From Nostoc sp. CHAB 5834 (lineage in GTDB: Bacteria > Cyanobacteriota > Cyanobacteriia > Cyanobacteriales > Nostocaceae), in assembly GCA_020829485.1 (NCBI GenBank), contig JAIVFU010000002.1, forward strand, positions 1-64,000: DNA of 64,000 bases, given 5' to 3'. The notes beneath the pieces are model-generated. The model was not told where the DNA came from. It was given only the letters and a program-made list of their open reading frames with translations, and ran no database searches. Shown piece by piece: positions 35,733-45,232 of this stretch (its first letter is position 1; the number at the start of each line of letters is the position of its first letter). The position numbers were made by a program, and so were the translations under genes.

Positions 35733-37172
35733 TTATGACTTGCTATTAGCGATCGCTTCGTTTAAAACTAATTCTGGTTGTGGTGTCTCCTCTTCTTCTG
35801 GCAAACCGTAAATTGACCTGTACAACTTCACGTACTCTTTGGCAGATTGATACCAACTAAAATCTTCACTCATGCCCCGCTTTTGTAGTTCTTGCCATTG
35901 TGGTTTAAAACGGAAGCCTTCCCAAGCCCGGATCATACAGGTGAAAAGGTCTAGCGCTTCATAGCGGTCAAAGCAATAACCGGTGCCTGCTGCATTTTCG
36001 GGGTCGTGATGGGTTACGGTATCAACTAATCCACCTGTGCGGCGGACAATGGGCACAGAACCATAGCGTAAAGACATCATTTGGCTGATACCGCATGGTT
36101 CAAAACGACTAGGCATTAAGAAAGCATCAGTACCAGCGTAGATGCGGCGAGACAGGGCATCGTTATACAGTAAGTAAGTTGCCATGCGTCCGGGAAAGCG
36201 AGATGCTAATTGCCACATCTGAGTTTCATAGTAGCGATCGCCTGTCCCTAACAGCACAAACTGTGCATCTGTATAAGAAAGGAAGCGATCGAGGATTTGC
36301 AATATCAAATCAATGCCTTTTTGTTCTACTAATCGGGTCACAATCCCAATTAAAAAGGCTTTGGAATTGACTTCTAATCCTACTTCTTCTTGCAAAGCAA
36401 TTTTGTTGGCTTTGCGTTTCTCTAAAGTATCAGCAGTAAAGGTTTGAGCAATGTATTTGTCATTTTCTGGGTTATAAACTTCAGTATCAATCCCGTTGAT
36501 AATGCCAGATAATTTACCGCTAATAAAGGACAGCAAACCTTCTAATGTTTCACCGTAAGTAGGTGTCTTAATTTGCTCGGCATAGGTGGGCGAAACTGTA
36601 TTTACCTGATTGGCAAATTGCACCGCCGCCGCCATTACGTTGTGTCCTTGCATATACCAAGGACACCAAGTAATTTTTTCTAAATACCAACGCCACGGCC
36701 CTTGATAAGCCAGATTATGAATGGTAAAGACTGTGGTGATATCAGGATCTTGGTGCATCCACACGGGAATCATCCCCGTATGCCAATCGTGACAGTGCAT
36801 AATTTCCGGTTTCCAGTAATTCCAGGCAAACTCGGCTGCACCATTAGAAAACAAGGTAAACCGCCAATCTTCACCTTCTCCAGAATAAATGTGGCGGGGT
36901 AGGAAGGCAGGATGTCCAAATAAGTACAAGGGAACATCAGTACCAGGCAGAACGCTTTCATAAACAGCAAATTCCTGGAACATGGCAGATCCGCGCCAGA
37001 TGGGTTCTTTAGGAATTTCCATTTTGTCTGGCAGGAAGCCATAGTAAGGCAAGAATATCCGCACATCATGCCCCATTTCTCTCAGAAATTTGGGTAATGC
37101 CCCGACAACATCACCCATTCCTCCTACTTTGGCAATGGGTGCTGCCTCTGCTGCAACAAATAGAATCCGCAT
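35733..37172 (-). CDS. glgA: Glycogen synthase (ADP-glucose)
   Basis: GlgA elongates alpha-1,4-glucan chains from ADP-glucose, making the carbon reserve glycogen in the cytoplasm (GT5 family). The start ATG 37172 gives MRILFVAAEAAPIAKVGGMG, as in known GlgA proteins; the frame is open 13 codons further up. At 479 residues it is the normal size. Family features: KVGGMGDVVGALP (the ADP-glucose-binding KxGG), HCHDWHTGMIPV, TIHNLAYQG, NGIDTEVYNPE and the C-terminal MPSRFEPCGISQM with the GT5 Glu. It follows hemC on the same strand after about 130 bases; co-transcription is not evident. Confidence 0.97.
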   Translation of the reverse strand: MRILFVAAEAAPIAKVGGMGDVVGALPKFLREMGHDVRIFLPYYGFLPDKMEIPKEPIWRGSAMFQEFAVYESVLPGTDVPLYLFGHPAFLPRHIYSGEGEDWRFTLFSNGAAEFAWNYWKPEIMHCHDWHTGMIPVWMHQDPDITTVFTIHNLAYQGPWRWYLEKITWCPWYMQGHNVMAAAVQFANQVNTVSPTYAEQIKTPTYGETLEGLLSFISGKLSGIINGIDTEVYNPENDKYIAQTFTADTLEKRKANKIALQEEVGLEVNSKAFLIGIVTRLVEQKGIDLILQILDRFLSYTDAQFVLLGTGDRYYETQMWQLASRFPGRMATYLLYNDALSRRIYAGTDAFLMPSRFEPCGISQMMSLRYGSVPIVRRTGGLVDTVTHHDPENAAGTGYCFDRYEALDLFTCMIRAWEGFRFKPQWQELQKRGMSEDFSWYQSAKEYVKLYRSIYGLPEEEETPQPELVLNEAIANSKS

Positions 37173-37303
37173 GGTAATTTTTGCTTCCCCGATTCTGTCT
37201 ATATTTGTCAAATTAACTTTCCGATCGCAACCAATGCGATTTATCGCGTCTTTGGTAAAACGGCGATCAATTCTTATCTAATCACATCGGCTTGCCCAAT
37301 TGC

Positions 37304-38275
37304 TTAGGAACCGCGTTGAATCACCGCAAAAATTTCTGATAAAATTTCTTGCGCTCCCTGTTGCCGCAACACTTGGGCTAGTTCTATGCCTAGTGCTTCA
37401 GCATTATTGGCAATCCCAGTGACGGTATCTTTTACGAACTTTTGACCATCTACACTGGCGACTATCCCTGTTAAGGTCAAATTCTCACCAGATATTTCTG
37501 TATTTACACCAATAGGTACTTGACAACCGCCCTCTAGAGAGCGTAAAAAAGATCGTTCAGCGAGACAGCGATCGCGTGTTTCGGGATGTTCGATCGCTTT
37601 GAGTAGAGATAGCACTTCACTATCATCAGCACGGCATTCTATACCCAAGGCTCCTTGTCCCACGGCGTGGAGAGAGATTTCTTTGGGGATAATTTGATGA
37701 ACGCGATCGCCCATTCCCAATCTCTCTAACCCTGCTGCGGCCAAAATCAAAGCATCGTATTCGCCTGCATCCAGTTTTGCCAACCTTGTAATCAAGTTTC
37801 CCCGGACATCCTTAAAGGTAAAGTGGGGGAAGTGATGGCGTAACTGTGCTAACCGCCGCAGCGAAGATGTACCAATTACTGCACCTTCTGGCAATGTATC
37901 AATTTGTTTATCTTTGTGCTTTTCATGCACCACTAATGCATCTGCTGGGTTTTCCCGTTCAGTAATTGCTGCCAGCGTTAACCCTTCAGGTAAGTGAGTC
38001 GGCAGATCCTTGAGAGAATGAACGGCAAAGTCAATCTCTTGATTGAGCATTCCAAGTTCAAGTTCTTTAGTAAAAAGTCCTTTATCGCCAATCTTAGCTA
38101 ATGCTACATCCAAGATTTTATCGCCTTGGGTAGACATGGTGTGGACTTCAAAAGTGAGATCGGGAAAGGCTTTCTGGAGTTGCTCTTGTACCCAGTAGGT
38201 TTGAACCAGAGCAAGTTGGCTTTTGCGTGAACCAATCCGAATAGTGCGTGGAGGACTAGAAACAACTGAAGTCAT
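37304..38275 (-). CDS. hemC: Hydroxymethylbilane synthase (porphobilinogen deaminase)
   Basis: HemC joins four porphobilinogen units into hydroxymethylbilane, the linear precursor of haem, chlorophyll and bilins. ATG 38275 is chosen ([20 protein letters not shown]); the frame is open five codons further to a TTG. The 323-residue protein has [37 protein letters not shown] with the catalytic Asp, and [13 protein letters not shown]. The dipyrromethane-anchoring Cys is in [10 protein letters not shown]. Complete and normal in length. Confidence 0.97.
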   Translation of the reverse strand: MTSVVSSPPRTIRIGSRKSQLALVQTYWVQEQLQKAFPDLTFEVHTMSTQGDKILDVALAKIGDKGLFTKELELGMLNQEIDFAVHSLKDLPTHLPEGLTLAAITERENPADALVVHEKHKDKQIDTLPEGAVIGTSSLRRLAQLRHHFPHFTFKDVRGNLITRLAKLDAGEYDALILAAAGLERLGMGDRVHQIIPKEISLHAVGQGALGIECRADDSEVLSLLKAIEHPETRDRCLAERSFLRSLEGGCQVPIGVNTEISGENLTLTGIVASVDGQKFVKDTVTGIANNAEALGIELAQVLRQQGAQEILSEIFAVIQRGS

Positions 38276-38341
38276 AAAACAATATATCAAACGGCGATAA
38301 ATTCACTTTCATCTAGACTACCGTAGTCAGGGACTCATACC

Positions 38342-38374
38342 AATTTTGGATTTTGGATTTTGGATTTTGGATTA
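38342..38374. repeat. TTTTGGAT short tandem repeat
   Basis: Four consecutive ATTTTGG/GGATTTT units of seven bases upstream of hemC. Related to the arms of the psaA-psaB inverted repeat. Confidence 0.8.
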
Positions 38375-38543
38375 CAATTCTTTACCTAAAGGTTGTTACA
38401 GGAATCTCAAACAATTTTATTGAGTACAGCATTATTACGGTACGAGTCACTATATTTATTACTCGAAGACAATAAAAATACACGGTGCATCGATTTAAAA
38501 CTGCTATAAACTGGATGTTAGGACTTTCGGAGTAGCAGAAGTT

Positions 38544-39110
38544 ATGAGTGTTGCAAAATCTGCATCTCTAACCCTAGAGGAGTTTTTGAAGTTACCAGAA
38601 ACAAAGCCTGCAAGCCTTTATATTGATGGTGAGATTATCCTAAAACCAATGCCGAAAACCCGCCACTCCCGACTTCAGGCTAAGTTGATTAATGGAATTA
38701 ATGAAGTCACAGAAAAGAGGCAAATCGCTTATGCTTTTCCAGAGTTGCGTTGTACTTTTGGTGGTCGGTCAATTGTTCCAGATGTGGCGGTTATCCGTTG
38801 GCAAAAAATTGAGTTTGATGATAACGGAGAACCTGTAGATGATGTGCTAATTGCTCCGAACTGGACAATTGAAATTCTCTCTCCAGATCAGAGTTCCAAT
38901 CGAGTTACCAGCAATATCTTGCACTGCTTAAAATATGGTTGTCAGTTGGGATGGTTGATTGATCCCGATGACCGTTCAGTTATGGTTTTTCAACCACATC
39001 AACAACCAGAATTTTGTGATAAAGGAGATAGCTTGCTTGTTCTAGATGGTGTTGATTTAAAATTGACAGTAGAACAGCTATTTGGCTGGTTAAAGATGAA
39101 AGCAGAGTGA
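38544..39110 (+). CDS. Uma2 family (DUF820) putative endonuclease
   Basis: A 188-residue Uma2 protein. Family pattern: LTLEEFLKLPETKPASLYID at the start, a GEIILKPMP.TRHSRLQ block, VPDVAVIRW with metal-binding Asp, and WTIEILSPDQSSNRV with the (D/E)xK-like strand. The end YGCQLGWLIDPDDRSVMVF is also typical. It belongs to a different subgroup from the Uma2 protein at 28202-28852. Role not established. Confidence 0.9.
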   Translation: MSVAKSASLTLEEFLKLPETKPASLYIDGEIILKPMPKTRHSRLQAKLINGINEVTEKRQIAYAFPELRCTFGGRSIVPDVAVIRWQKIEFDDNGEPVDDVLIAPNWTIEILSPDQSSNRVTSNILHCLKYGCQLGWLIDPDDRSVMVFQPHQQPEFCDKGDSLLVLDGVDLKLTVEQLFGWLKMKAE

Positions 39111-39192
39111 GCAACTTCAGTTTCAGTCGTGGTTTTTGTTTATCTTATACTAATGAATAATGACTCTCGCATTACAGTTTTATTCAACTATA

Positions 39193-39615
39193 TTAAGGGT
39201 CAGATTTGAGATATTCCTGTAATTCTTGGGTACGTAGTTTTGTAATATTTTCTAGACAACCAGAATAAATGCTAGGGGCAATACTTCCTCCCTCATATCT
39301 GCTTCTCTCAAACTCACAATTGGTATCTCGAAACTTGAGCCATGCTTGTTGTGCAGCAATCAATTTCTGTTTCCTAGACGTTTCTAAGGTAGGGAGCAAT
39401 TGTTGATAGGCTCGATTCAGTTTTTTATCTGCCCTTTGATAAGATAACTTGGCGCATTCATTAATTGCTGTTTGAGTTTGAGCATTATTGCAGTTGATCC
39501 TTTGAACTAAGCGTATTTCCCGTAAATCAGGCGTTGTGCCTGCTATTGTCACGGTGGCAGTATTTAAACTGCTGAGAGTTAGCATACTTGCTAAAACTAG
39601 TAATAATTGACGCAT
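39193..39615 (-). CDS. LprI-like exported protein (DUF1311)
   Basis: A 140-residue protein with a signal peptide (cleavage near residue 25) and a lysozyme-inhibitor LprI N-terminal-like domain. It shows INCNNAQTQTAINECAKLSY, ADKKLNRAYQQLL, then AAQQAWLKFRDTNCEFE and a final Cys in YSGCLENITKLR. The four Cys probably form disulphides. It should act in the periplasm. Lysozyme inhibition is known only for some family members. Confidence 0.85.
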   Translation of the reverse strand: MRQLLLVLASMLTLSSLNTATVTIAGTTPDLREIRLVQRINCNNAQTQTAINECAKLSYQRADKKLNRAYQQLLPTLETSRKQKLIAAQQAWLKFRDTNCEFERSRYEGGSIAPSIYSGCLENITKLRTQELQEYLKSDP

Positions 39616-39805
39616 GGCAAAATTTTTATTGTTTCAATAAAGACAAAAGATACTTAAATACGCGTCAGCATTGGTATCTTCTGAGGCAGAAGACTTCTAA
39701 AATTCTTACACAATGTAAACCAGCCCCCAGAAGGAAGCGGAAATTTCACGAGAATGCTAGAAATAATTTGGTATTTTAGTGATCTAAGTTTAGCCTTTAT
39801 ATTTT

Positions 39806-40777
39806 ATGAATCGTACCGCCTGCCTCATTTTCAATCCAGTTGCCGGTCAGGGTGACCCAGATATAGAATTGGCAGAAATTCGGGCAATATTAGAGCCAGA
39901 AATTGACCTAGATATTTATCTCACAACTAAAGAAATCGACGCTGACGAACTGGCTTATGCAGCAGTAGCGAGGGGAGTAGATGCAATCATTGCTTCGGGG
40001 GGAGATGGCACTCTCTCGGCGGCGGCGGCGGCTGTAGTGGGTACTGATATTGCATTTGGCATCATTTCTAGAGGAACAGCAAACGCTTTTGCCACAGCTT
40101 TAGGAATTCCTGACACGATCGCAGGTGCATGTGAGACAATTTTGCAGGGAGGAACCCGCCATGTAGACGTAGCCTATTGCAACGATCGGCCAATGGTACT
40201 TTTGGCAGGTATTGGCTTTGAAGCTGAAACTGTAGAATTGGCAGACAGAGACGCTAAGAATCGCTTTGGGATGATGGCCTACGTTTTCGCTGGAATTCAG
40301 CAACTGAGAAACTTAAAAAACTTTGATGTTGAAATTGAAACAGAAGACAGGATAATTAAGACTAGTGCCTGTGCAGTTACAGTAGCAAATGCCGCGCCTC
40401 CTACCTCAGTTTTGGCTCAAGGCCCAGCAGGTCTGATTTATGATGATGGGTTACTAGATTTAACGATTGTAGCTCCAGTTAACAAAGCAGGAGCGATCGC
40501 AGCTACATTTCATCTATTCCAAACTGCTTCTACAGGTAACGCTGTAGATCGCAATGATATTGGTTTCCTGCGAGCCAAACAATTTAAAATTACAACTAAC
40601 CCACCACAAAAGGTTGTTTTAGATGGTGAAATATTGGGCACAACACCAGTAGAAATTAAGTGTGTACCAGCAGGTTTGAACATTTTTGTGCCATTAGTAG
40701 AAGAAGTTGAGCCTACCGAAAAACTAGAGGGACTCCCTAATCTGACTATTGAGATGAAAGACACAATAGAGGAGTGA
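39806..40777 (+). CDS. Diacylglycerol/sphingosine-kinase-like lipid kinase (YegS/DagK family)
   Basis: A 323-residue soluble lipid kinase-like protein. The phosphate-binding GGDGT is in DAIIASGGDGTLSAAAAAV (near residues 63-72), following ACLIFNPVAGQGDP at the start. GIISRGTANAFATALGIP and LLAGIGFEAETVE complete the nucleotide site. The C-terminal half is the beta-rich lobe with the substrate-side block VVLDGEILGT. It probably phosphorylates a membrane lipid. The last residues (EE, then TGA) run into a G-rich repeat (40778-40850). Confidence 0.9.
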   Translation: MNRTACLIFNPVAGQGDPDIELAEIRAILEPEIDLDIYLTTKEIDADELAYAAVARGVDAIIASGGDGTLSAAAAAVVGTDIAFGIISRGTANAFATALGIPDTIAGACETILQGGTRHVDVAYCNDRPMVLLAGIGFEAETVELADRDAKNRFGMMAYVFAGIQQLRNLKNFDVEIETEDRIIKTSACAVTVANAAPPTSVLAQGPAGLIYDDGLLDLTIVAPVNKAGAIAATFHLFQTASTGNAVDRNDIGFLRAKQFKITTNPPQKVVLDGEILGTTPVEIKCVPAGLNIFVPLVEEVEPTEKLEGLPNLTIEMKDTIEE

Positions 40778-40850
40778 GGGCATTGGGAATTGGGCATGGG
40801 GCATTGGGCATTGGTTATTTTTCCCCTGCCACCCTGCTCCCCTTCAATTG
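40778..40850. repeat. GGGCATTGGG short tandem repeat and C-rich partner
   Basis: GGGCATTGGG/GGGAATTGGG units of about seven bases, then CCCCTGCCACCCTGCTCCCC. It belongs to the same broad class as the G-rich heptamer repeats. Confidence 0.7.
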
Positions 40851-40871
40851 AAAACTCAGGAGTAGGTTGCA

Positions 40872-42434
40872 TTGAAACTTGTATCTGATCCAGCGATCGC
40901 TAACAAAATTCGTAAAATGAATCAACGGGTACGGTGGCAAGATCCGTTAATTGTGGAACGGAACATCGACCAAACTCGGCTGGTGTTGGAGGATGGCCAA
41001 ACAGACAATTCTGAGTTCTCATTTTTAGTTGTAGGTGATAGTGGTTCCGGCAAGCACCGGGGGCACAATCCTCAGCGAAAGGTGGCTGAACTTATGTTGC
41101 CCCATCACAGCGAATCCCGTTTTATGCTACATACCGGGGATGTAATCTATTTAGTGGGGTCGAGTGAATACTATCAGCAGAATTTCATCCAGCCTTACCA
41201 AGAATTTCTCTTGGGGGGAGAGCATCCCCAAAAGATTGCTTATGATCAGATGATTTTTAAGCTGCCCATTTTACCTGTACCGGGTAATCACGATTACTAT
41301 AACTTGCCGATTCTATTGAGTTTGGCCTCTCTGACAACATTACCCATTCGCCGCCTATTGCGATCGCGCTTAGACTTGGATGTAGGCTTGCATGGTTCAG
41401 GAACGGGTGAAGCCTACGCACGAGCATTTCTGGACTATCTTCAGGCGTTTCAGCTTCCAGGAGAGTTAGGCAGCCACTTAGATAAGTACTACACTGCAAA
41501 GACAGATACAGGTGATTGTCTGAGCTATGAACCTGGGCATTTTACCCGGCTTCCCAATCGCTACTACACTTTTCGCTATGGCGGTATTGATTTCTTTGCC
41601 TTGGATTCAAATACATTTAACGATCCACCGCCTCTACCTAAAACAAAACAAGGCGATGCCGATCGCAGATTCTTAGAAAAACGTCGTGAAGATTTAGAGC
41701 AAGAAAAGCAGCAAATCATTGAAACCTCAGCCAAGCTTCGTCCAGAGAACCCCATTGAAGCCGACCAATTAGACGACTACCACGCCAAGCTGTCACAAAT
41801 TGAAGAAATTATTGTTGATATCGACAAGCAATTAGCTGCTGATAAAACAACGCTGACTGACACTGAACAATTAGACTGGCTTAAGCAAAAATTAATTGAA
41901 TCTTGGAATAACTCTGAAGTTCGGGGAAGGGTGATTTATTTCCATCATCCACCTTATGTAACTGAAGCGACAAAGTGGCAACAAGCACAAACTTTGATAA
42001 TTCGCGATCGCCTCCGTGGTGTGTTAGATGCGGTAGCTAAAGAAATAGGTTCCCTAACACAAGGGCGTCCTTTGGTTGATTTGGTATTAAACGGTCACGC
42101 GCACTGCTTGGAACACCTGGAAACAATGGATACAGGACACGCTGATTCTCATATCCATTGGATTGTTTGTGGCGGTAGCGGCTTTAGTTTGCGACGCCAA
42201 CGGATTGAGGGAGCAGATTTGATGGAGACTTTTGGAAATGAAAATAGATTAGTGGCGCGATCGCATCTCTTCATTGGTCGCAACGGTCAAGGTTCTCAGA
42301 AGCGGCGACCTTACTCAGGTTTACGCATTGACGTTAAAGGCGAAGGTCATCCTAAATTTATTGTCCGTCCCTTGGTTTCCGAATGGTATCAGCGACAATG
42401 GCGCGATCGTGAACTTGAGCCGTTGATTATCTAG
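40872..42434 (+). CDS. Calcineurin-like metallophosphoesterase
   Basis: A 520-residue protein. The TTG start has AGGAG 9 bases upstream; an ATG is 15 codons further in. The metallophosphoesterase core is spread over the protein: VVGDSGSGK.RGH (first Asp), HTGDVIYLVG (GDV), VPGNHDYYN (GNHD), YFHHPPY and NGHAHCLEHLE (GHxH-type), so the dinuclear metal site is complete. An insertion at about 255-330 is a charged coiled coil (KRREDLEQEKQQIIE). No signal peptide. Substrate unknown. Confidence 0.88.
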   Translation: MKLVSDPAIANKIRKMNQRVRWQDPLIVERNIDQTRLVLEDGQTDNSEFSFLVVGDSGSGKHRGHNPQRKVAELMLPHHSESRFMLHTGDVIYLVGSSEYYQQNFIQPYQEFLLGGEHPQKIAYDQMIFKLPILPVPGNHDYYNLPILLSLASLTTLPIRRLLRSRLDLDVGLHGSGTGEAYARAFLDYLQAFQLPGELGSHLDKYYTAKTDTGDCLSYEPGHFTRLPNRYYTFRYGGIDFFALDSNTFNDPPPLPKTKQGDADRRFLEKRREDLEQEKQQIIETSAKLRPENPIEADQLDDYHAKLSQIEEIIVDIDKQLAADKTTLTDTEQLDWLKQKLIESWNNSEVRGRVIYFHHPPYVTEATKWQQAQTLIIRDRLRGVLDAVAKEIGSLTQGRPLVDLVLNGHAHCLEHLETMDTGHADSHIHWIVCGGSGFSLRRQRIEGADLMETFGNENRLVARSHLFIGRNGQGSQKRRPYSGLRIDVKGEGHPKFIVRPLVSEWYQRQWRDRELEPLII

Positions 42435-42467
42435 TAGTTTATCGCATTAATTTTGCGGGGTAAATAT

Positions 42468-42526
42468 GTTTGTAGTGAGGACTAAAGTCCTCAAATATTC
42501 AAGCACGCTTTGTGCTTACTACAAAC
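42468..42526. repeat. Inverted repeat element, GTTTGTAGT termini
   Basis: GTTTGTAGT (42468-42476) and ACTACAAAC (42518-42526) enclose the palindromes GAGGACTAAAGTCCTC and AAGCACGCTTTGTGCTT. A partial copy is at about 35239-35265. It is followed by the palindrome AGTAGAGACGC/GCGTCTCTACT (42537-42565). Confidence 0.8.
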
Positions 42527-42647
42527 CATAAATATAAGTAGAGACGCGATTATTGCGTCTCTACTTGTATTTATTTAACCTTCTTAGGTGTATGGGGGTT
42601 TTCGTTTACGTGAGGTACACCCGTAGGGGTACGGCACTGCCCATAGG

Positions 42648-42843
42648 TGTCAACTTAAGCCCAAACGCCTATCCCACAGGCGTTTTACCCCCCTTAATCC
42701 CCCCGATATATTGGGGGGAAACAAGAAAATCCAGTTCCCTCCCCAATATATCGGGGAGGGTTAGGGTGGGGTAACGCGGATCGTGATGAGAAGCCAAATA
42801 ATTGAATATCACGTTTTGACAAGGGTTTCACGTTAAGTTGACA
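42648..42843. repeat. TGTCAACTTAA-family element (copy 2)
   Basis: Exact termini TGTCAACTTAA and TTAAGTTGACA, 196 bp. The interior holds two facing arms: CCCCCGATATATTGGGGGG and CTCCCCAATATATCGGGGAG. 54426-54619 is the same element in the opposite orientation. Confidence 0.85.
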
Positions 42844-42944
42844 CCAATGGGCACTGCCGTGCCCTTACACCTTGCAATACAATGTTGTACCGCATCTGAA
42901 TGGGAACCGCTATAATTCCACCCAGCAAAAAGGGATGATTATAA

Positions 42945-43355
42945 TTAAATTATTCCTGGGCCCCTACCGCGTGTGTCACTATTTTCGGTCAACTTGCCTT
43001 CCTCGTCCTGATTAACTTCTCCGAGTTCTTCAATACGTGCTGCCTTTTCTTCTGCTGCTTGTTTGCGTGCATCACCCGGTTCTTCGTAGTACATTTCCGG
43101 TTCAACTGCATAGTTGTTCAACAAACCTTCATTGTCCACGGTGTATCCGTCAGTAGTGCGTATGCTGTCTGGATCGGTTTGGTCATTGGTAGCTGCATCT
43201 GCCTCCCTTTCTTCTGTAGGGAGTGTTTTGTACGTATTTCCTTCTCTTTCCATTCGAGCAGCTGTTTCAGCTGGGATAATACCGCGATCGTATGTATCTA
43301 CTTCAGCTCTATCAGATGAATCTATATCTCTCTTAACTGCTTCATTATTAGCCAT
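42945..43355 (-). CDS. Acidic hydrophilic protein with Psb34/Ssl1498-like motif
   Basis: A 136-residue, highly charged, probably disordered protein without a signal or membrane segment. Residues about 70-90 read DGYTVDNEGLLNNYAVEPEM, followed by YYEEP. This resembles the N-terminal LLNNFA.EP..Y signature of the Psb34/Ssl1498 family and of high-light-inducible proteins, but the membrane helix is absent. The rest is Glu/Asp/Arg/Thr-rich (AARMEREGNTYKTLPTEERE). It is the first of a run of minus-strand stress- or envelope-type genes up to 46513. Link to photosystem repair is inference from one motif. Confidence 0.65.
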   Translation of the reverse strand: MANNEAVKRDIDSSDRAEVDTYDRGIIPAETAARMEREGNTYKTLPTEEREADAATNDQTDPDSIRTTDGYTVDNEGLLNNYAVEPEMYYEEPGDARKQAAEEKAARIEELGEVNQDEEGKLTENSDTRGRGPGII

Positions 43356-43994
43356 AATTTATGTCCTCGTTAAAGAATCTATTAAATAACCTCAAAGCCT
43401 AGATTAGGTTGTTTTTCATCTTTGTTCTACTATCTTTAGAAGTGATTTAAAATTAAATATAATGTTATGCTCTCTATCTTTTGATGTATCCAAAAGACTT
43501 ATCTGAAGTCCGGCTCAATACATGTAATTTCCGTTCATCGCGTCAAACAAGCGTTGTAGCTGAAGTTGACAATGACAGCAATGAATATTATTGTGTCCCT
43601 ACTGCGTTTTGTATCCGAAATAGGATAGTTACAAAATTCCCGACTTGTCTAAGAAGTCGGGAATGTGAACATTTAGATTGTATATATGTAATTAGCGAAC
43701 GATACAGATTAATGAAGAGTACTGAGTTAAAAGACCGCCCACAATGGGCCTGACAATTCATCGGTATCTAGAAAACCTCACTTCTATTTCTCTCATCCTT
43801 TAAGGAGAGATACTTTGAATTTTCCCCCTTCCCGATGCGGGAAGGGGGTTAGGTCAATCGTTGGCTTTTCAACATAACCTGAATTGTCAGACTTACTCAC
43901 CACTCAGCACTGAGTAGGGTCTACTAAGGCTTCAGCAAATTGTTAAAGGCGGACAAAATTATACAACATTGTAGTATTTTAATAGTTGATAAAT
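43356..43994. other. Intergenic region with hairpins and an element
   Basis: A TTCCCGACTT/AAGTCGGGAA hairpin lies near 43638-43665, followed by the element at 43750-43890. The 90-codon frame at 43481-43753 spans both and has no domain, so it was not called. Confidence 0.55.
43750..43890. repeat. Small inverted-repeat element, CTGACAATTCA termini
   Basis: CTGACAATTCA (43750-43760) and TGAATTGTCAG (43880-43890) are exact inverted termini of 141 bp. The interior (TCTCTCATCCTTTAAGGAGA, then GAATTTTCCCCCTTCCC) matches 125-205 in inverted orientation. Confidence 0.85.
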
Positions 43995-44432
43995 TTATTC
44001 GCCCACAAACTGGTTTTTCAGTGATTGAATTTCATCGGCTAATTCTTGCCGAGTTGAAGCCTTCAGTAGATAACGGGAAATAAACCAAGTGGCATAACTG
44101 ATTCCAACTAACTCAAAGAGTGGTGATAGTAATGGAATATCATTGATTGCATCCAGTACTGCTAGTACTATCTTGGCTGTAACAATCGCCGCTAAAATCA
44201 AACCAACTGTTGTTAGAGGCTGCTTATAGTTACTAAAAAAGCTACCTACATATTCGGGCAATTGCTCCAAATATTGAGAAACTTGTCTGCTAATTTGCTG
44301 CCATTGAGATTCCGGTTCACGGGCTGGTGGTAACTTTGGCAAGTTTGTAGTATCTGTACCTTCAAGTGCTAGCGTGCCTTGTGATAAGGAAGCATTGATG
44401 GATTCACGTTGCTGTTGTTCGGCGGTTTCCAT
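43995..44432 (-). CDS. CAAD-domain membrane protein
   Basis: A 145-residue protein: hydrophilic N-terminus to about 60, two membrane helices (LTTVGLILAAIVTAKIVLAV and SPLFELVGISYATWFISRYL) and a short helical tail. This is the CAAD domain, first found appended to some cyanobacterial aminoacyl-tRNA synthetases and also present as free thylakoid proteins related to plant CURT1. It should sit in thylakoid membranes and may influence membrane shape or anchoring. It lies among the minus-strand stress-type genes, 186 bases downstream of the BON lipoprotein gene. Confidence 0.85.
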   Translation of the reverse strand: METAEQQQRESINASLSQGTLALEGTDTTNLPKLPPAREPESQWQQISRQVSQYLEQLPEYVGSFFSNYKQPLTTVGLILAAIVTAKIVLAVLDAINDIPLLSPLFELVGISYATWFISRYLLKASTRQELADEIQSLKNQFVGE

Positions 44433-44618
44433 AATTTATATTTTCCGTAAGTACAAAGAGCTTGTATAACTGAACTGAGCATCAATAAATATAATTATGA
44501 AGATCGTCAGTTGTCAATTTTTAGTAGTCAGTAATAAGTAGAACTGACCACTAAGATGGAGCAGGAGCATCTCAATTTATTTTTGCCACCTACTCAGTTG
44601 AATTTCTTGTTAGCTGCT

Positions 44619-45080
44619 TTAGCTTTTTGGTGGAGTAACAGTTGCTTTAACAACTACAGTTTTGACACCTTTAATTTGTTTAGATAAAGGTTCAATCTTA
44701 GCCAACTCTTGCTCATTGTTTACAGTTCCTCCAACAGTAACAGTTCCATCGTCTGTGGCATTAACTGTTAGTTGGCCTTTAGGTATGTTTGCCTCCAACT
44801 TAGAGCGAACTTGACTTGCTAGGTCACCTGAAGCTCTGTCTGTATCGCCTCCAGTGACATTATTGCGCTCTTCACGGGCACGGATATCAGAATTAAGTTG
44901 TCTTCTGCGAACATCACTTTGAGCGTCTTGTTGAGAAGCTTGTGTTGTTTGTACAGTCGGTGATTGTGGAGCTTCGTTAGGATTACTGGGTGCAGATTCA
45001 CTTGTTTTAGAAGCGTTATCACAAGCAGCAACACCAAAGATTAAAAGTGAACTAATTAAGAAGGGGGTTAGCTTTTGCAT
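44619..45080 (-). CDS. BON-domain lipoprotein
   Basis: A 153-residue protein with a lipoprotein signal (lipobox GVAAC, Cys20), a Ser/Gln/Pro-rich spacer and a C-terminal BON domain (about 85-150: LASQVRSKLEANIPKGQLTV, GTVTVGGTVNNEQEL and IKGVKTVVVKATV). BON domains bind membranes or lipids and are common in osmotic-stress proteins such as OsmY. Likely periplasmic, anchored by lipid. Neighbouring genes are also of stress type. Confidence 0.87.
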   Translation of the reverse strand: MQKLTPFLISSLLIFGVAACDNASKTSESAPSNPNEAPQSPTVQTTQASQQDAQSDVRRRQLNSDIRAREERNNVTGGDTDRASGDLASQVRSKLEANIPKGQLTVNATDDGTVTVGGTVNNEQELAKIEPLSKQIKGVKTVVVKATVTPPKS

Positions 45081-45232
45081 AGGTTTAATTCTGAATCGGA
45101 AAGTGAAACTTGTCGAGTTTGTGGATATTCACGGCAGAAGTAAGGAGCAAGTTTCTTAAATGAGGAGCAAACTTTTTATGTTTTTGCTCCTTTAAAATAG
45201 AGTAAATTAGTGTGAATGACAACTACCTGGGG

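Noticed and set aside
43481..43753. 90-codon plus-strand frame
   Set aside because: Runs through a hairpin and into an element end; Cys-rich without pattern, no ribosome site.
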